From Solanum dulcamara (Eukaryota > Streptophyta > Magnoliopsida > Solanales > Solanaceae), in contig NC_077237.1 in the NCBI RefSeq assembly GCF_947179165.1, forward strand, positions 89,380,341 through 89,444,340: 64,000 bases of DNA, written 5' to 3'. Below are positions 42,327-54,818 of this stretch, one piece after another; positions within the stretch are counted from its first letter, which is position 1, and the number at the start of each line of letters is the position of its first letter. The notes beneath the pieces were generated by a model, which searched no databases, was not told the DNA's origin, and saw only the letters and a list, made by a program, of their open reading frames with translations. A program made the position numbers and the translations under genes.

Positions 42327-45225
42327 CTAGATGCGATTATTTCTTCTTCTGTACTGCCTTTGACTTCTCTGCTTCTTTCTCCGTCGCATAATAATTCTGT
42401 GTTCCAGATCTTCAATGATTCTTGCAAGCCATTTCATATTTCCAGCTGAGATCATGAAATATACTATGGATAATCCAATACATAGTCCACTTCCATAACC
42501 CATAAAAGCAGCTTTCAAAAAATCATTCAGAAATTCAGAGTTGCTTTCTTGATCAAGCGCAGATCCGCTATCAGTTTTCTCTGATTCTGAATCATTACCA
42601 TCACTACCACAGCCTTTTGAAAGTGGGAATCCACGTAATCCATCATTACCTTCATATGAATTGCTCTCAAATGTAGAGAATTGATTTCCTTGAGGAATGC
42701 ACCCTTCGAGATGATTGTAGGAGAGATTTAAGACTTCAAGGGAAGTAAGAGAAGACAATTGTGCTGGTATCTCTCCTACAAGGTGGTTACCTGAAAGATC
42801 CAATGATTCAACTGAAGATAAACTTCCAAGTGATGGCGGTATCTGACGTTGCAATCCATTGTGAGATAAATTTAGCACGCGAAGTGCAATGATATCTCCC
42901 ATAATACTTGGAATATGTCCTTCAAATTTATTGTTTGTAAGATCGATAGTGGTGTACAAAAACAAGACTCTCACAACTTCAAGCTCCAGTCCCTTTGTTA
43001 CGACAGCTACCGAGTCTTGGTAATATCCACCTCCTTCATCACTTGGTGCGTTCATCCTTTGATCAATTATCCTCATGGCTTTCAAATGTTGAAACAGACT
43101 CATCGGTAAGGTTTCTGTGAAGGCATTGGAAGAGATATCCAACATTCGTAGCTCAAGAAACATGTTTTCACTTCCTAAAGTTTTAATTGGTCCATGCAAC
43201 TTATTCGATCTCAAGCTTAAAACTCTCAACTTAGGAAGAATTCCCAACCACATGGGGAATGTGTCTTTGAGGTGATTATCTCCTAAATCAAGAACTTGCA
43301 TCTCTTTGCAATTGGCCAAAGATTGGGGAATTTTTCCCTTTAGTTTATTGCCATGCAAGTTGAAGCTTGTAAGTGTTCCAGTTCTAGAAGTCGTTGGAAG
43401 AGTCCCAGAAAGATTGTTGTGTTGCATATCAAGAATATGAAGATGACCACTCATGTTGCCAAAACATTGCGGAATTGCTCCCTTTAGATTGTTTCTACCC
43501 AAATCTAGAATTTGTAGTGATGTTAAATTGCATATAGACGAAGGGAGCTCTCCACTGAGATTATTATGTGACATCATAACATACTGGAGGGCACTGATAT
43601 TACACAAGCATTGCGGAATTTTTCCTTTCAAGTTGTTTCTCGACAAATACAGGAATGTCAGTGATGTCAAATTGCAAATAGATGAAGGAATTTCCTCAAT
43701 CAGATTGTTGTCAATGAGAGACAGAACTTGCAAGTTTCTCAAATTCCCCAATGAAGTAGGAATAGAACCATCAAGAGTGTTAAGACACAAATCTAGCTCA
43801 GTAAGAGACCTTAGATAACCTATTTCTTCAGGAATGAAGCCAGAAAGGTGATTATCATAAAGATACAAAAGGGACAAGTTGGTCAAATTCCCCAATGAAG
43901 CAGGAATAGAACCATCAAGAGAGTTATTCTTCAAACTTAGTACAGTAAGAGACCTTAGATAACCTATTTCTTCAGGAATGAAGCCAGAAAGGTGATTATC
44001 ATAAAGATACAAAAGGGACAAGTTGGTCACATTCCCCAATGAAGCAGGAATAGAACCATCAAGAGAGTTATTCTTCAAACTTAGTACAGTAAGAGACCTT
44101 AGATAACCTATTTCTTCAGGAATGAAGCCAGAAAGGTGATTATCATAAAGATACAAAAGCTATTTCTTCAGGAATGAAGCCAGAAAGGTGATTATCATAA
44201 AGATACAAAAGGGACAAGTTGGTCACATTCCCCAATGAAGCAGGAATAGAACCATCAAGAGAGTTATTCTTCAAACTTAGTACAGTAAGAGACCTTAGAT
44301 AACCTATTTCTTCAGGAATGAAGCCACAAAGGTGATTATCATAAAGATACAAAAGGGACAAGTTGGTCACATTCCCCAATGAAGCAGGAATAGAACCATC
44401 AAGAGAGTTATTCTTCAAACTTAGTACAGTAAGAGACCTTAGATAACCTATTTCTTCCGGAATAAAGCCAGAAAGGTGATTGTCATGAAGATGCAGAATA
44501 GACAAGCTGGTCAAATTCCACAATGAAGCAGGAATAGAACCATTAAGAGAATTATCGTTCAAACGTAGATCAGTGAGAAACCTTAGGTAACCTATTTCTT
44601 CCGGAATAAAGCCAGAAAGGTGATTATTATTAAGATGCAAAATAGACAAGCTGTTCAAATTCCCCAATGAAGTAGGAATAGAACCATCAAGAGTGTTAAG
44701 ACACAAATCTAGCTCAGTAAGAGACCTTAGATGACCTATTTCTTCACGAATGAAGCCATTTAAATGGTTGTCAAAGATGTAGAGGATCTGAAGCTTTGCT
44801 AGTGAGCCGATTTGCGGTGGGACTGTGCCTGAAATCTGATTACTCGACAAATCAAGATAGATAAGATTAGTGAGTTTACCAATTTCTGGTGGAATGGTGC
44901 CAGAGAAATAGTTCATGCTAAGATCAAGATACTCAAGTAAAGGGAGAGATGAAAATGGAAAATCATGGAGTGTACCAGTGACACTAGTATTTCTAATATT
45001 CAACTTGCTTACCCTACCGTTAAAGCATATAACTCCGTACCAGTCCCTGCAAGAGTTAGAACTTGGTGTCCATGAAGCCAATAAGGAGTTCTTCTGGTTC
45101 TTGAAAGTTGCTTTCCATTTCAGGAGGGAAGTTGCTTCCTCGAGGGAAGCAAAAGTAAGTGTAAGGAGATATAAAAGTGTAAAAAACTGAAGTAGAGAGA
45201 ATATTTTGCTAGGAACCATCATCAT
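42327..45225 (-). pseudogene. Chimeric LRR receptor-like protein gene split by a 92-bp deletion
   Basis: Two overlapping frames: 360 codons from the ATG at 45225, and 609 codons ending at 42327. The first has a signal peptide (MMMVPSKIFSLLQFF, cleavage about residue 26), an LRR N-cap (EATSLLKWKATF, WYGVICFNG) and LRRs of the SGFIPEEIGYLRSLT type. The second continues the LRRs and ends with a Cf-type tail: acidic stretch, membrane segment GYGSGLCIGLSIVYFMI, and a short basic cytoplasmic tail with RRRKKQRSQRQYRRR. Near-identical 144-bp units (48 residues, two LRRs) fill about 43730-44790. At 44160 the sequence jumps from one unit into the next, losing 92 bp and shifting the frame. If the jump is an assembly collapse, the gene may be intact. 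The N-terminal LRRs resemble those of MIK2-like kinases, the C-terminus Cf/Hcr9 proteins. Confidence 0.8.
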
Positions 45226-47548
45226 ATTTTTGATTTTATTTTGGGTTTCACTGAACTAATTGTGCAGGGTACAGAAGATTTTATATTGTTCAATACAAGT
45301 CAAGTTTGAGTTTTTTAATTTTTGTCTTTTCTTATTTTTATTCATGTGTTACACATCTTCTTATTTATCAACATCATAAAATTTCAGGGTTAATCCCATG
45401 GATGGTCACTACTAATTTTCAACATCATAAAATTTCAGGGTTACCTCTTTAAGTGAAGGTACTCCCTAATCTATTACATTTAGTCATTTACCATATCCAT
45501 TCTTAGACCAATAAATATCTCTCTCTCTTATAATCATGTTATTCACACTTTGTCTGTTCATATTTATCAAAGAAAATTTTGTCATTCATTTGTCAAATTT
45601 GGGTTGTTATGTTTTTGTCTTTTTCTCATTTCTATCCATGTGCTACACATCTACATCTTTTTTTCAAGTAGACAAGACTATCATATAGAAAATAAATTCC
45701 CTCAAAAAGAAAACAAGCTTAAAATGGAGTAGAGAATCACCCTTTAGTTTTCTTCTTAAAATAGAATCATATCTTGTGTTACTTTCTGATTTACCGTCAT
45801 CACAAAATAGCAAACTAGTTCAGTATAGCTGATGAAATTATCAACTTCAGCTTCATATTGTATCTCTTTATATTTTGTTTCTAAAATGTTTATGTGTTTA
45901 ATGGAAATATTCACCGATTTTGCACACTATTAAGGTGCATTCATTTTGACATTTGCTGGAACCAAAACAGCTATGTATGATGGAAATATAACTTTACTAT
46001 TTATGGAAACAGTCTCTGGCAGAAATGCAAGGTAAGCCTGTATACAATAGACCCTTGTGGTCGGCCTTTCCCTGGACCCTGGGCATAGCGGGAGCTTTAG
46101 TGCACCGGGTCGCCCTTTTTTTTATTTAATAGTTAATTAGATTTTCAATTAATTGTATTCATATTTACTTCATAATTTAGTATAGGGGCAAAATGGTAAT
46201 CCAATTTTGCACTTTGAAGCTTCTCACTTTTAATAATATACTAGTTTAATGTACGTGCATTGTACATGTGTATCACATCAATCAATTAAATTATACTAAT
46301 GAAGAATAAAATTATTAAAACATAACATTTGACGTTAAAATAAATGTTATATCTATTTAAATGAAATCCAACTTCAATCTCCTTATTTACCTATAGAAAA
46401 TTAGGATCAGAACCATTAATTCGTGTGTGTTTGATGTAACAAATCTTGGCTTGTTGTAAAAATTTTTCCCACTTTATAACATGATTTTTGGAAAGTACAG
46501 AATTAACTTTTGTGCCCTATAAAAAAAATTAATTATAATGATTAAAATATATATGCAATAGGTAAAAATATAAAATATAATATGAATAAAAAATAATTGT
46601 TACCTCTTGATCAACTAATGTACCTTCATTTGTACCTTTTTTATTGCTCTACTTTCAATGATTAACACTTTTTAAAAAGACGCTAACTTTTTCAGTTTAG
46701 TCCTAATATAGAAAATCTTAGTGCCTAATCCTCCTTATTAACTAACTTTTTCAAGTAATTTGGAATGCTAACTTTTTTCAGTTCTGTTCCTAATTATCTG
46801 AGGATTCCTTCTCTTTAACATAGACAATTTTAGTATCTAATTATTTTAGGATTCGTTCTCCTTATTATGTGGCTATATAATTAAATGTAATAAAAATAAG
46901 TAATAATAATAAGGAAAGATAGGAAACGACGATTTTGTCTAAAGTGCAGTCTTTTAATGAAGGTCAAAAAATTCAAACAACATTATTAACACCTTCATAT
47001 TTTTAATATAGTATAGATAGATATTTTTCGACAAAGGGGGTTCACCCTACCTGGATGTGCTAGTAACCTTTGGTCCAAACATTGTATTTGTCTTATGAAC
47101 CCAAAAATTTTCATTTAAGAGGACTAGAATCCTTAATCCATAAGCTTCAAATCCTAGGTTCGGCAAGGAAATGACATGTCATCGCCATATTATCATTTTG
47201 CCAGCTTTTCTAATATTTCCTTTCTCTATTCCACTAGAACCACGAAAATCACAAATACTTATAATTAGTCTTCGAGGTCCACAATCACATTTGGAAAAAG
47301 AGTGGAAGAAAGAGATCGGTGATTCGAAGTTCAGTAAACAAGTTTTCATTCAGGAAACGACTTTTTGATTATGTTACCTCTTTAATGCAACTTACACAAG
47401 AAAAAAACACAATCCTTATACACATGAGTCTGCACAAATCAGTTGTCTTTCTCAGATGACAAATATCAGTAAGCAGAGTCTCTACATATTACTATGTTTC
47501 CAATCAACAGAAACACAGTTTTAGTTGGTAGAGAATGTTAGCAAATTG
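45226..47548. other. Spacer between the middle and third receptor genes
   Basis: Contains the middle gene's upstream region, a doubled string AACATCATAAAATTTCAGGGTTA (45367 and 45420), a truncated SINE (46003-46118), and from about 47125 a 3' flank homologous to that of the pseudogene. GTTACCTCTTTAAGTGAAGGT at 45441 also recurs near 36372. No gene seen. Confidence 0.5.
46003..46118 (+). mobile_element. 5'-truncated tRNA-derived SINE
   Basis: GGCAGAAATGCAAGGTAAGC, ACAATAGACCCTTGTGGTC, then GGGCATAGCGGGAGCTTTAG and a T-run. It is the 3' half of the element seen full-length, reversed, at 55196-55383. The head with A- and B-boxes is missing. Confidence 0.75.
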
Positions 47549-50353
47549 CTATCTTCTGTAATCCCTTTTCCCTCGCTGCTTCTTTCTCCTTCCCATCATT
47601 ATTTTGTGTTCCATCTCTACAATGATTCTTGCAAGCCATATCGGTTTTCCAGTTGAAATCATGAAATATATTATGGATAATCCAATACATAGTCCACTTC
47701 CATAGCCCATAAGAGCACCTTTCCAAAAATCATTCAGAAATTCAGAATTTCTTTCTTCATCGTCTTCGTCTAGTCCAGATGCAGTATCATTTGTATCTAA
47801 TACCCGAGCATCCCCACAACTTTTTGAAACAGGAAATCCACGTAATCCATCATTGCCTTCGTATGAATTGCTCTCAAAAGTGTGAAATTGAGGTCCTTGA
47901 GGAATGCATCCATGGAGATTATTGTGGGAGAGATTTAAGAATGAAAGAGATGTAAGAGAAACTAGTTGTTGTGGTATCTCTCCCGAAAGTTGGTTTCCTG
48001 ATAGGTCCAATGATTCAACTGAAGATAAATCTCCGAGTGATGGCGGTATATGACCTTGCAATCCATTATGAGACAAATTCAATGTGTGGACTGCAATGAG
48101 ATCCCCCATGATACTTGGAATTTGCCCTCCAAATTTATTACTTGAAAGATCGATAACCGTGTACAAATACAAGATTCTCACAATTTCACGCATAAACCCC
48201 TTGGTTGCAACTGTAATAGAATCTTGGTAATATGTATCTCCACGATATCTTGGTGCTTCCATTGATGGATCAATTGTCCTCATGGCTTTCAGATGTTGAA
48301 ACAAACTCGTGGGTAAGTTTCCCGAGAAGGCATTGTAAGAGAGATCTATGATTTGAAGCTCAGGAAAAATAGTTTCAATCCTTGGAGGTTGAATGGACCC
48401 ATGCAATGTATTTGATCTCAAGTTTAAAACTCGTAGCTTTGGAAGAGTTCCCAACCACATCGGGAAATTGTCAATGAGATGATTATCTCCTAAATCAAGA
48501 ACCTGCAAGTCTTTGCAATTGACCAAAGATCGGGGAATTTTCCCTTCTAGTTTATTGCCATGCAAGTTGAGGCTTCTCAGTGAACTTCCATTGCTGAAAA
48601 TTGTTGGAAGAGTCCCAGAAAGTTTGTTGTTGTGCATATCCAGAACCTCGAGGCTACTAATATTACCCAAACATTGCGGAATTGCTCCCTTCAAGTTGTT
48701 TCTCGCCAAATCTAGCATTATCAGTGATGTCGAACTGCAAATAGATGAAGGAATTTCTTGAGTAAGATTATTTTGGGATATGAAGAAGTATCTTGTGGAA
48801 TTTGGTGGAATTGGTAGTGAACCTTGAAGCAAATTGGACCGTAAATCAATAGTATCTACAGTCAGAAGAGGAATTGAATCCACACTCGTCAGCATATTGT
48901 GTGATATATTAAGAGACATCAATGACATCCAGTTAGACCATGCCCAATCAGGAATTCTTCCTTGAATCTTATTATTTGAAAGATCCAACTCCAAAAGCTG
49001 GTTTGCGGATCTTAGAAACTCCAATTCTTTCACTTCACATGCAGCAAATTGCAACACATTAAGAGATTCGGGCCATGTAAAATTAACTTTGTTCTCATTG
49101 ATCAATGAGATGCGATTATATGAAAGACTAAGACCCAAAAGTTGTTTGAGGTTTGAAAATAAGCTGATATCCACATTGCCACTAAAATTATTGAAGGAAA
49201 GATCAAGCCCTGTTAGGTTCACAAGGTTTTGAATTGACTTGGGAAGATGACCCTGCAGCTGATTGCCTCCTAAAATAATCTCTTCTAGTGAATTGGACTT
49301 GAAATCCTCAAGCTGACCAGAAAACTGGTTATTACTCAAGTATAAACGAATTAGTGATGGAAGCCGGGAGAACATTCCTGATGGTATTGTTCCATTCAGG
49401 GAGTTATCTTGAAGGTACAAATGCTCTATGTGGGTGAGATTAGAAAGAGATTCAGGAATAGGCCCTCTAAGGTTGCAATTCGGAAGAGACAAAGAATGCA
49501 CTGAAGTTAGATAGCCAAGAGACTCGGGCAAATTATCAGAAAAATTCACGCCACTGAGATCTAACTTCCTGAGAGATGCACTGCTGTTCCATTTGGTCTT
49601 TGGAAAAAAACCATTGAGCTTATAATTGTAAAATAAACTAAGTGTTTCCAGGTTGGGAAGGTGAAAAATACTCTCAGGTATTATCCCATACAATCCTGTA
49701 GATCCCATCCTCAGAGTTGTTAAATGAGAAGAAAAATTCAGAGGAATGGTGGAAGAGATGTTTGTGAAACTAAGATCAAGCTCTCTTAATTGGGTTAAGT
49801 TCTGAAGAAGTAATTTAAAATCATTAGCTACGAGTCGAAGACGACTAGTACCATAGAGACGAAGAAAGTGTAACTTAGAAAGATGAGAGATTTCAGAAGA
49901 AATTTGACCTGAGAAATTGGAGTTGTAAAGATCAAGATGTGTCAAGCTCGACAACCTGCCAAATTCAGGCGAGATATGAGAACCGTAGAATTCATTCCAA
50001 GAAAGGTTGAGCCTTTGGAGATGAGAGAGTTGGAAAAGGCTGCTATTGGAATCAATCTTTCCTACTAGACGGCTGCAGCCGAGGTCAAGTTCAATGACAT
50101 GGCCAGTCATCTCATCGCATATGACTCCATCCCATAAACAACAATCTCTGCTCATGTTCCATGAACTCGTTTTTGGATAAGACTTCTGACCGCGAAAATC
50201 ACATCTAGGAAAAGCATAGGGATCTATAGTAAGTGTCTCCTTGAATTTTAGAAGGGAAATGCTTTGATGTTTGGGACACAGAAATATGGATGAAGAAAAA
50301 TAAAGCTGACAGAGAAAGAAAATTAAGAACACAACTAAGAGTAGGAGGCCCAT
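47549..50353 (-). CDS. Hcr9/Cf-type LRR receptor-like protein
   Basis: Intact, intronless, 934 residues. Signal peptide 1 to about 23 (MGLLLLVVFLIFFLCQLYFSSS). LRR N-cap with SISLLKFKETLTIDP and the Cys pair in SRDCCLWDGVICDEMTGHVIEL. Nearly thirty extracellular LRRs with many N-glycosylation sites (NLS, NFS, NLT), interrupted late by an island-like segment (about residues 730-760, TYYQDSITVATKGF). LRR C-cap, then an acidic stretch (DEDDEERNSEFLND), a membrane segment at about 879-900 (GYGSGLCIGLSIIYFMI) and a short basic tail with RRKKQRGKRDYRR. There is no kinase. Such proteins detect pathogen molecules at the plasma membrane and signal through SOBIR1-type kinases; the ligand is unknown. 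A minus-strand TATA-like CTATATATTT at 50409-50418 lies about 60 bp upstream. Confidence 0.93.
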   Translation of the reverse strand: MGLLLLVVFLIFFLCQLYFSSSIFLCPKHQSISLLKFKETLTIDPYAFPRCDFRGQKSYPKTSSWNMSRDCCLWDGVICDEMTGHVIELDLGCSRLVGKIDSNSSLFQLSHLQRLNLSWNEFYGSHISPEFGRLSSLTHLDLYNSNFSGQISSEISHLSKLHFLRLYGTSRLRLVANDFKLLLQNLTQLRELDLSFTNISSTIPLNFSSHLTTLRMGSTGLYGIIPESIFHLPNLETLSLFYNYKLNGFFPKTKWNSSASLRKLDLSGVNFSDNLPESLGYLTSVHSLSLPNCNLRGPIPESLSNLTHIEHLYLQDNSLNGTIPSGMFSRLPSLIRLYLSNNQFSGQLEDFKSNSLEEIILGGNQLQGHLPKSIQNLVNLTGLDLSFNNFSGNVDISLFSNLKQLLGLSLSYNRISLINENKVNFTWPESLNVLQFAACEVKELEFLRSANQLLELDLSNNKIQGRIPDWAWSNWMSLMSLNISHNMLTSVDSIPLLTVDTIDLRSNLLQGSLPIPPNSTRYFFISQNNLTQEIPSSICSSTSLIMLDLARNNLKGAIPQCLGNISSLEVLDMHNNKLSGTLPTIFSNGSSLRSLNLHGNKLEGKIPRSLVNCKDLQVLDLGDNHLIDNFPMWLGTLPKLRVLNLRSNTLHGSIQPPRIETIFPELQIIDLSYNAFSGNLPTSLFQHLKAMRTIDPSMEAPRYRGDTYYQDSITVATKGFMREIVRILYLYTVIDLSSNKFGGQIPSIMGDLIAVHTLNLSHNGLQGHIPPSLGDLSSVESLDLSGNQLSGEIPQQLVSLTSLSFLNLSHNNLHGCIPQGPQFHTFESNSYEGNDGLRGFPVSKSCGDARVLDTNDTASGLDEDDEERNSEFLNDFWKGALMGYGSGLCIGLSIIYFMISTGKPIWLARIIVEMEHKIMMGRRKKQRGKRDYRR

Positions 50354-51978
50354 ATTGTTTCAGGAATTCAAAAGGTTGGTAGTGGGAATATTTATGAAAA
50401 TGCTATGCAAATATATAGAAAGACTTCAAACTTTCTTTGACTTGTCAAACTAAAGGTGCTATAAAGTATTGAGAGGTTCTGTTTAGCATTAGTTTGAACT
50501 AATGGTGGCTACGAGGTTGGTGAAGATGAGGCGTGTTGGAGGTTGTGGAGGATACAATCAGTGCAGAATGCTAGTTCGAGACTCTTTAATGACTATATTG
50601 TGGATGTTATTTTGTTATTGTATAAGAAGGAAAGATTCTCAATTTATATAATTCCGAGTTTTGTTCCTCTATGAAAAGGAATGGTCGAATAGGGAAATCA
50701 GAGTCTTATTATGGAAATTTCAAAGAAAGCTACATCACACAAATTCATCCAATTTGATGTAAAATCCAAAAGTTTGCAAAAAAAAAATAGGAAAAAAACA
50801 AAACAAGCAAACTGTTTTTAGTGCAAAAACCAGCAAAGCCTTACACTTGATTTATACATTTATTTATGTGAACCTATTTCTTTAGTCATGTTCAATAACT
50901 AGACGACAGAGTGCTTTGTCTTGGTATAAATTATAATTATAAAATATGGAGTTATTGAGGAATTTTGATTGGACATGATATTAGAATGAGATGTGGATTT
51001 TTCTTCTCTTTTTCTTCATTCAGTTTTCAATATCCACATTGAAATGCTGATTAATCTAGATTTTTATCGAATATCCACATTGAAATGCTGATTAATCTAG
51101 ATTTTTATCGCGCGAGACATAGTAAAGGCGAAAGCACTGAGTTTTTGATGGACTATGCCTCCAAATATCTGATTTCTTGTGGAGATTTCCATAAAAGTTA
51201 CTTAACACACAAATCCCTTTCATTTCAAATTTTCATATTGAAATAAATTAATTACGAATTTTATATCAAAAGAACAAAGGAAAGTGGAAAAGTCAAGCAA
51301 GGCCTGTTATCACTGCTAAAAAATAACTATTATTTTCCCATTGAAATTCCCACTGAAAATATTTTATTACCACAAATATTTTGATTGAATCAATGTGAAA
51401 AGGAGGATAAAATGTAATTGTTTCATATGAAAAAATTAGAAAACTTTCTACTATTTTAGTGAAAAACTATTTTCCACCATGCATTTCCTTGTTCCGTGGA
51501 AATAGAGTGAGAAAATCATGCTCTATATCACAAATTTTCCACAGCTTTGCAGTGGAAAACACCGTTGTTTCTAATAGTGTGTTGCCTTCATATCAAATCA
51601 TCAATCAATTCCAAGTTTACAAAATCTCAAATTTACTGCTTCTTCACTGTTTTTCTTCATCCAAAAAAAATAAAATAGTTCACAGTGAATTTTTCTGATA
51701 ATTTGCAGTATGCCAATTTGTTTTGCTTTTGGCACTAATGATAAACGGAATGTTCACTTGGCTATTTGTATCAGCAATCAAAATATATCAATATTAATTA
51801 CTTGTGATTTATGGACTCATAAGAGCCTCCATAAATCATTCTTCTTTCTCAGATCACAAATACTAGAATGTTTCAATAAGCTGAATCCTCAACATAAATA
51901 ATTCTCAATATCAAATTTACACGCAGCATTTAATCAGCTACCTTGAGAAAAATATGTGTTGACTGTCCAGTGTATAAA
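50354..51978. other. Spacer between receptor cluster and U-box gene
   Basis: AT-rich, no gene. It has an exact 41-bp tandem duplication (51029-51069, 51070-51110). The right end is the 3' flank of the U-box gene. Open frames at 51459 and 51710 show no motif. Confidence 0.5.
51029..51110. repeat. Exact 41-bp tandem duplication
   Basis: AATATCCACATTGAAATGCTG plus 20 further bases are repeated head to tail without any mismatch, so the duplication is recent. Confidence 0.97.
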
Positions 51979-54818
51979 TCAGCCCCTTCCTGCATTACCA
52001 TGCCGTTGGTTTCTGAAGTAGCTAAGAAGTCCCTGAGCCTGCATGTATGTCGTTAGAATACTTGGATTAGAATAGAAAGGAAAGTGTGAGGTTTCTGCAA
52101 AATTGTCATACCTTTTCTCTGGCTCTTGGGGTGCCAGATTGTGACAATGCTACTAACGGAGGTACAGCTCCTTCCTGGAGAACCATGTTGCAGAACCTGC
52201 TACTGTTAGTGCATAATTGCAACAAAGCAGCTGCTGCATTCTCCTTACCTCTTGCAGAACCGAGCTCAACAACCTCAACCAGAACAGGAATCCCTCCTTC
52301 CTGACCAATTGCTGCTCTTCCCTCATGAGTGGTTGCGATATTTGATAAAACAGCAACAGCCTTGTCAACCATCCCAGCAGCAGGGTCCATCAACTCTACG
52401 AGAAACTTAACAGCACCAGCCTGCACAATGCGAGCCTTGTTTTCATGAAGTATTGATAAGTTAAACAAAGCTGTTGCTGCATCCTTCTTGCCCCTAGGAG
52501 TTCCATTTCCCAATAAATCCACAAGAGGTTTGATAGCACCAGACCTCCCTATCTTCATCTTGTTATCCTCAATCACAGAAAGGCTAAAAAGTGTAGCAGC
52601 AGAGTTTTCTTTAGCCTCACCACTCCCCGTGTTGAGGACATGAATCAGAGGTTCAATTGCATCAGCATTTGCAATAGAACACTTATTGTTGTCATTAATT
52701 GATAAGTTGAGAAGTGTGGTAACAGCATTTTCCTGTACTGTCATGTCTTCTGAATGAAGTAAGTTGACCAACAAGTTGATGGAACCACAGTTTGCCATTA
52801 CAACACGATTATCCATATTGTGCTTGGCAAGTAATCGGAGTTCAGCTGTGGCATCTCTTTGCATATCAATGGAATTGCTACTCAAATCCTGAACCAGCTT
52901 CCTAACTTGCTCCTCAAGTTCCAAAAGATCAGCCCTTCTTTCAAACATAGCAGAAGAAACTATTCTAGGAAACCTCTCAGGTCTATGCCAGATGGATTGA
53001 TTTCGAACTCTTGTCTCCAGCATGGATGGAGCAGCAGGTTGGGATTCTGATACATCCCCTGAAGCATCAGTAGCAGTCGCTGCTGACCTTGAGAACACTT
53101 CATTTCCAGCACCAGAAATTGTCGGTAAAAATTTTGAATTAGATAGTGTGCTGGGTGCCGAGGTGGTTTGATTATGACCTACAAGGGAGTATTCATCGTC
53201 TGCTAACATATTATAACCATGTGAGTTTATCTCTCCAGAGTGTGCCATCCGATCTTCAGAACTCTTAATAGATATCCTTTCAACATCCAGAGCAAGCATA
53301 TTACTAGCAACTCCAGGTAAAGAATCATCCGAAGAGGAACGGGGATGGGATGGAGATGATCCTTCTCTTTGGTTCATACTTGATGAAATCAAACATTTCC
53401 TTGGAGAGCTTAAAGAGAGGGCAGAATCGGGTGACGAAGACTGATTGCCCCTTGGAAGGGGTAAACTCTGGGTATCCCTGGGCACACCAGAATCCGCATG
53501 TGCTAGAAGTGAAGATGGCTGGTTCAAGCTCAGAGATTTCGTCGGATCAGGAAGCTTTACATTGTTTGACTCGCACCAATTTGCAATAAGTGCCTTAACA
53601 GTGTAATTAGGAATGAGATTTGTGTGCCCCAGCATTTGCCTTGTCTTAGGACACACAGTAAGACCGAGATCAATCCATTTCCTTATAAAAGCTCGCTCAT
53701 AAGTTTGTCCAGAAGCAACAATTACAGGATCGGTCATCAACTCGAGTGAGAGGGGGCAACAAAAATCAGGAGGTATCGGCACAGGCGTGCAGGTCTGAGA
53801 CTGTTTCATTGTGATGAAGCAGTCGTGCATATGGGAAACAAGAGCTATAATTTGCTCAATATATTCAACTTCCTCAGTCTTTTCAGCTTGTTCGGCATTC
53901 TCCTTCAATTTTTCAAGGGCCACAAGCTCAATCAAAAGCTCTTGATTTGACTTCAGTCTTAGGCAATCCGCAATTTTTGCAAAGCTGTCTGAGTTTGCTC
54001 CCAAGCCTTTCATTTGAGGCTTAATAGACTTTGTGATAGTCGTGGACATCAGTTCATAATCCACATACTTAATTTTCAGTATATAGTGCTGCAATCCAAA
54101 TATAAGACATCAGGAAATCCCCATAAGTAAGGATGACAACTCTAACTGACAGAAAGAGCAGAGAGGAACATTACAGCTGGGGTCGGAATAGGGAAAATAG
54201 AAGGGAAAAGGAGATCCGGAATGACCTGTGCCAAAGCCTACCTCAAGAGATGACAAAGTTGTATCAGCAAGAAGGCATTGATGAGCAGATTTAAGTAGCT
54301 CGAGAATTTCAAGACTACATGTTCGAATTCTTTCAATCAGGGGTTCAGCTTGCAGGACCTATAGATCATCAACACATCAACAATATAAATATAACTGCTC
54401 AAAGTATTAAAATGCCTTAAATGTAAACCATAAATTCTATAAGTGCACTACATCCGATTATCATTCAGTTTGCTGATTATGAAAAGGAATAAATGGACTA
54501 TCTGCTTATCCAATAATAAAGAGTGTAGATCTTGAAACATACAAAATAAACATTACTGCCCAACGGTTGCCAGGTTTCACACAGCTCCCTCAGTTCATCA
54601 ACAAATTGCGCTAGTCCGGCAAATGCTTTCTGAAGCATCTCATTGGAAGTTGCTTCAACATCAACAATGGCCTCAAGAATCGGCTTTAAAATCTTCAATA
54701 GATCCTCAGCCTTGTAATAATACCTCTGAACTAGTAGCTCACTTATGCTTTCACTTGACGATAAATGGAAAAATTGGGAGATGTTGCTGAGAAGAACTTT
54801 TAACAATGATATCTCCAT
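51979..54818 (-). CDS. PUB4: U-box/ARM E3 ubiquitin ligase (PUB4-type)
   Basis: Four coding exons, each joined by GT-AG sites in frame: 54543-54818 (92 codons), 54242-54358 (39), 52112-54088 (659) and 51979-52038 (19 plus TGA), giving about 809 residues; plant PUB4 proteins are of similar size. Exons 1-2 make the helical U-box N-terminal domain. The U-box is at about 236-305 (PIPPDFCCPLSLELMTDP, then YERAFIRKWI and CPKTRQML). A Ser-rich linker follows. ARM repeats fill about 520-790, each with a pattern like AVTTLLNLSINDNNK. U-box proteins pass ubiquitin from E2 to substrates; PUB4 homologues act in meristem and immune signalling, but substrates here are unknown. An apparent longer exon 3 opening at TTG (54094) is only the intron end. 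Choice of PUB4 over PUB2 rests on overall length and layout. Confidence 0.9.

Noticed and set aside
52106..54094. Exon 3 of the U-box gene as a complete 662-residue protein starting at 54094
   Set aside because: The apparent start is a TTG within the intron end (TTGCAG acceptor), and the true N-terminus is encoded by two upstream exons with matching phases.
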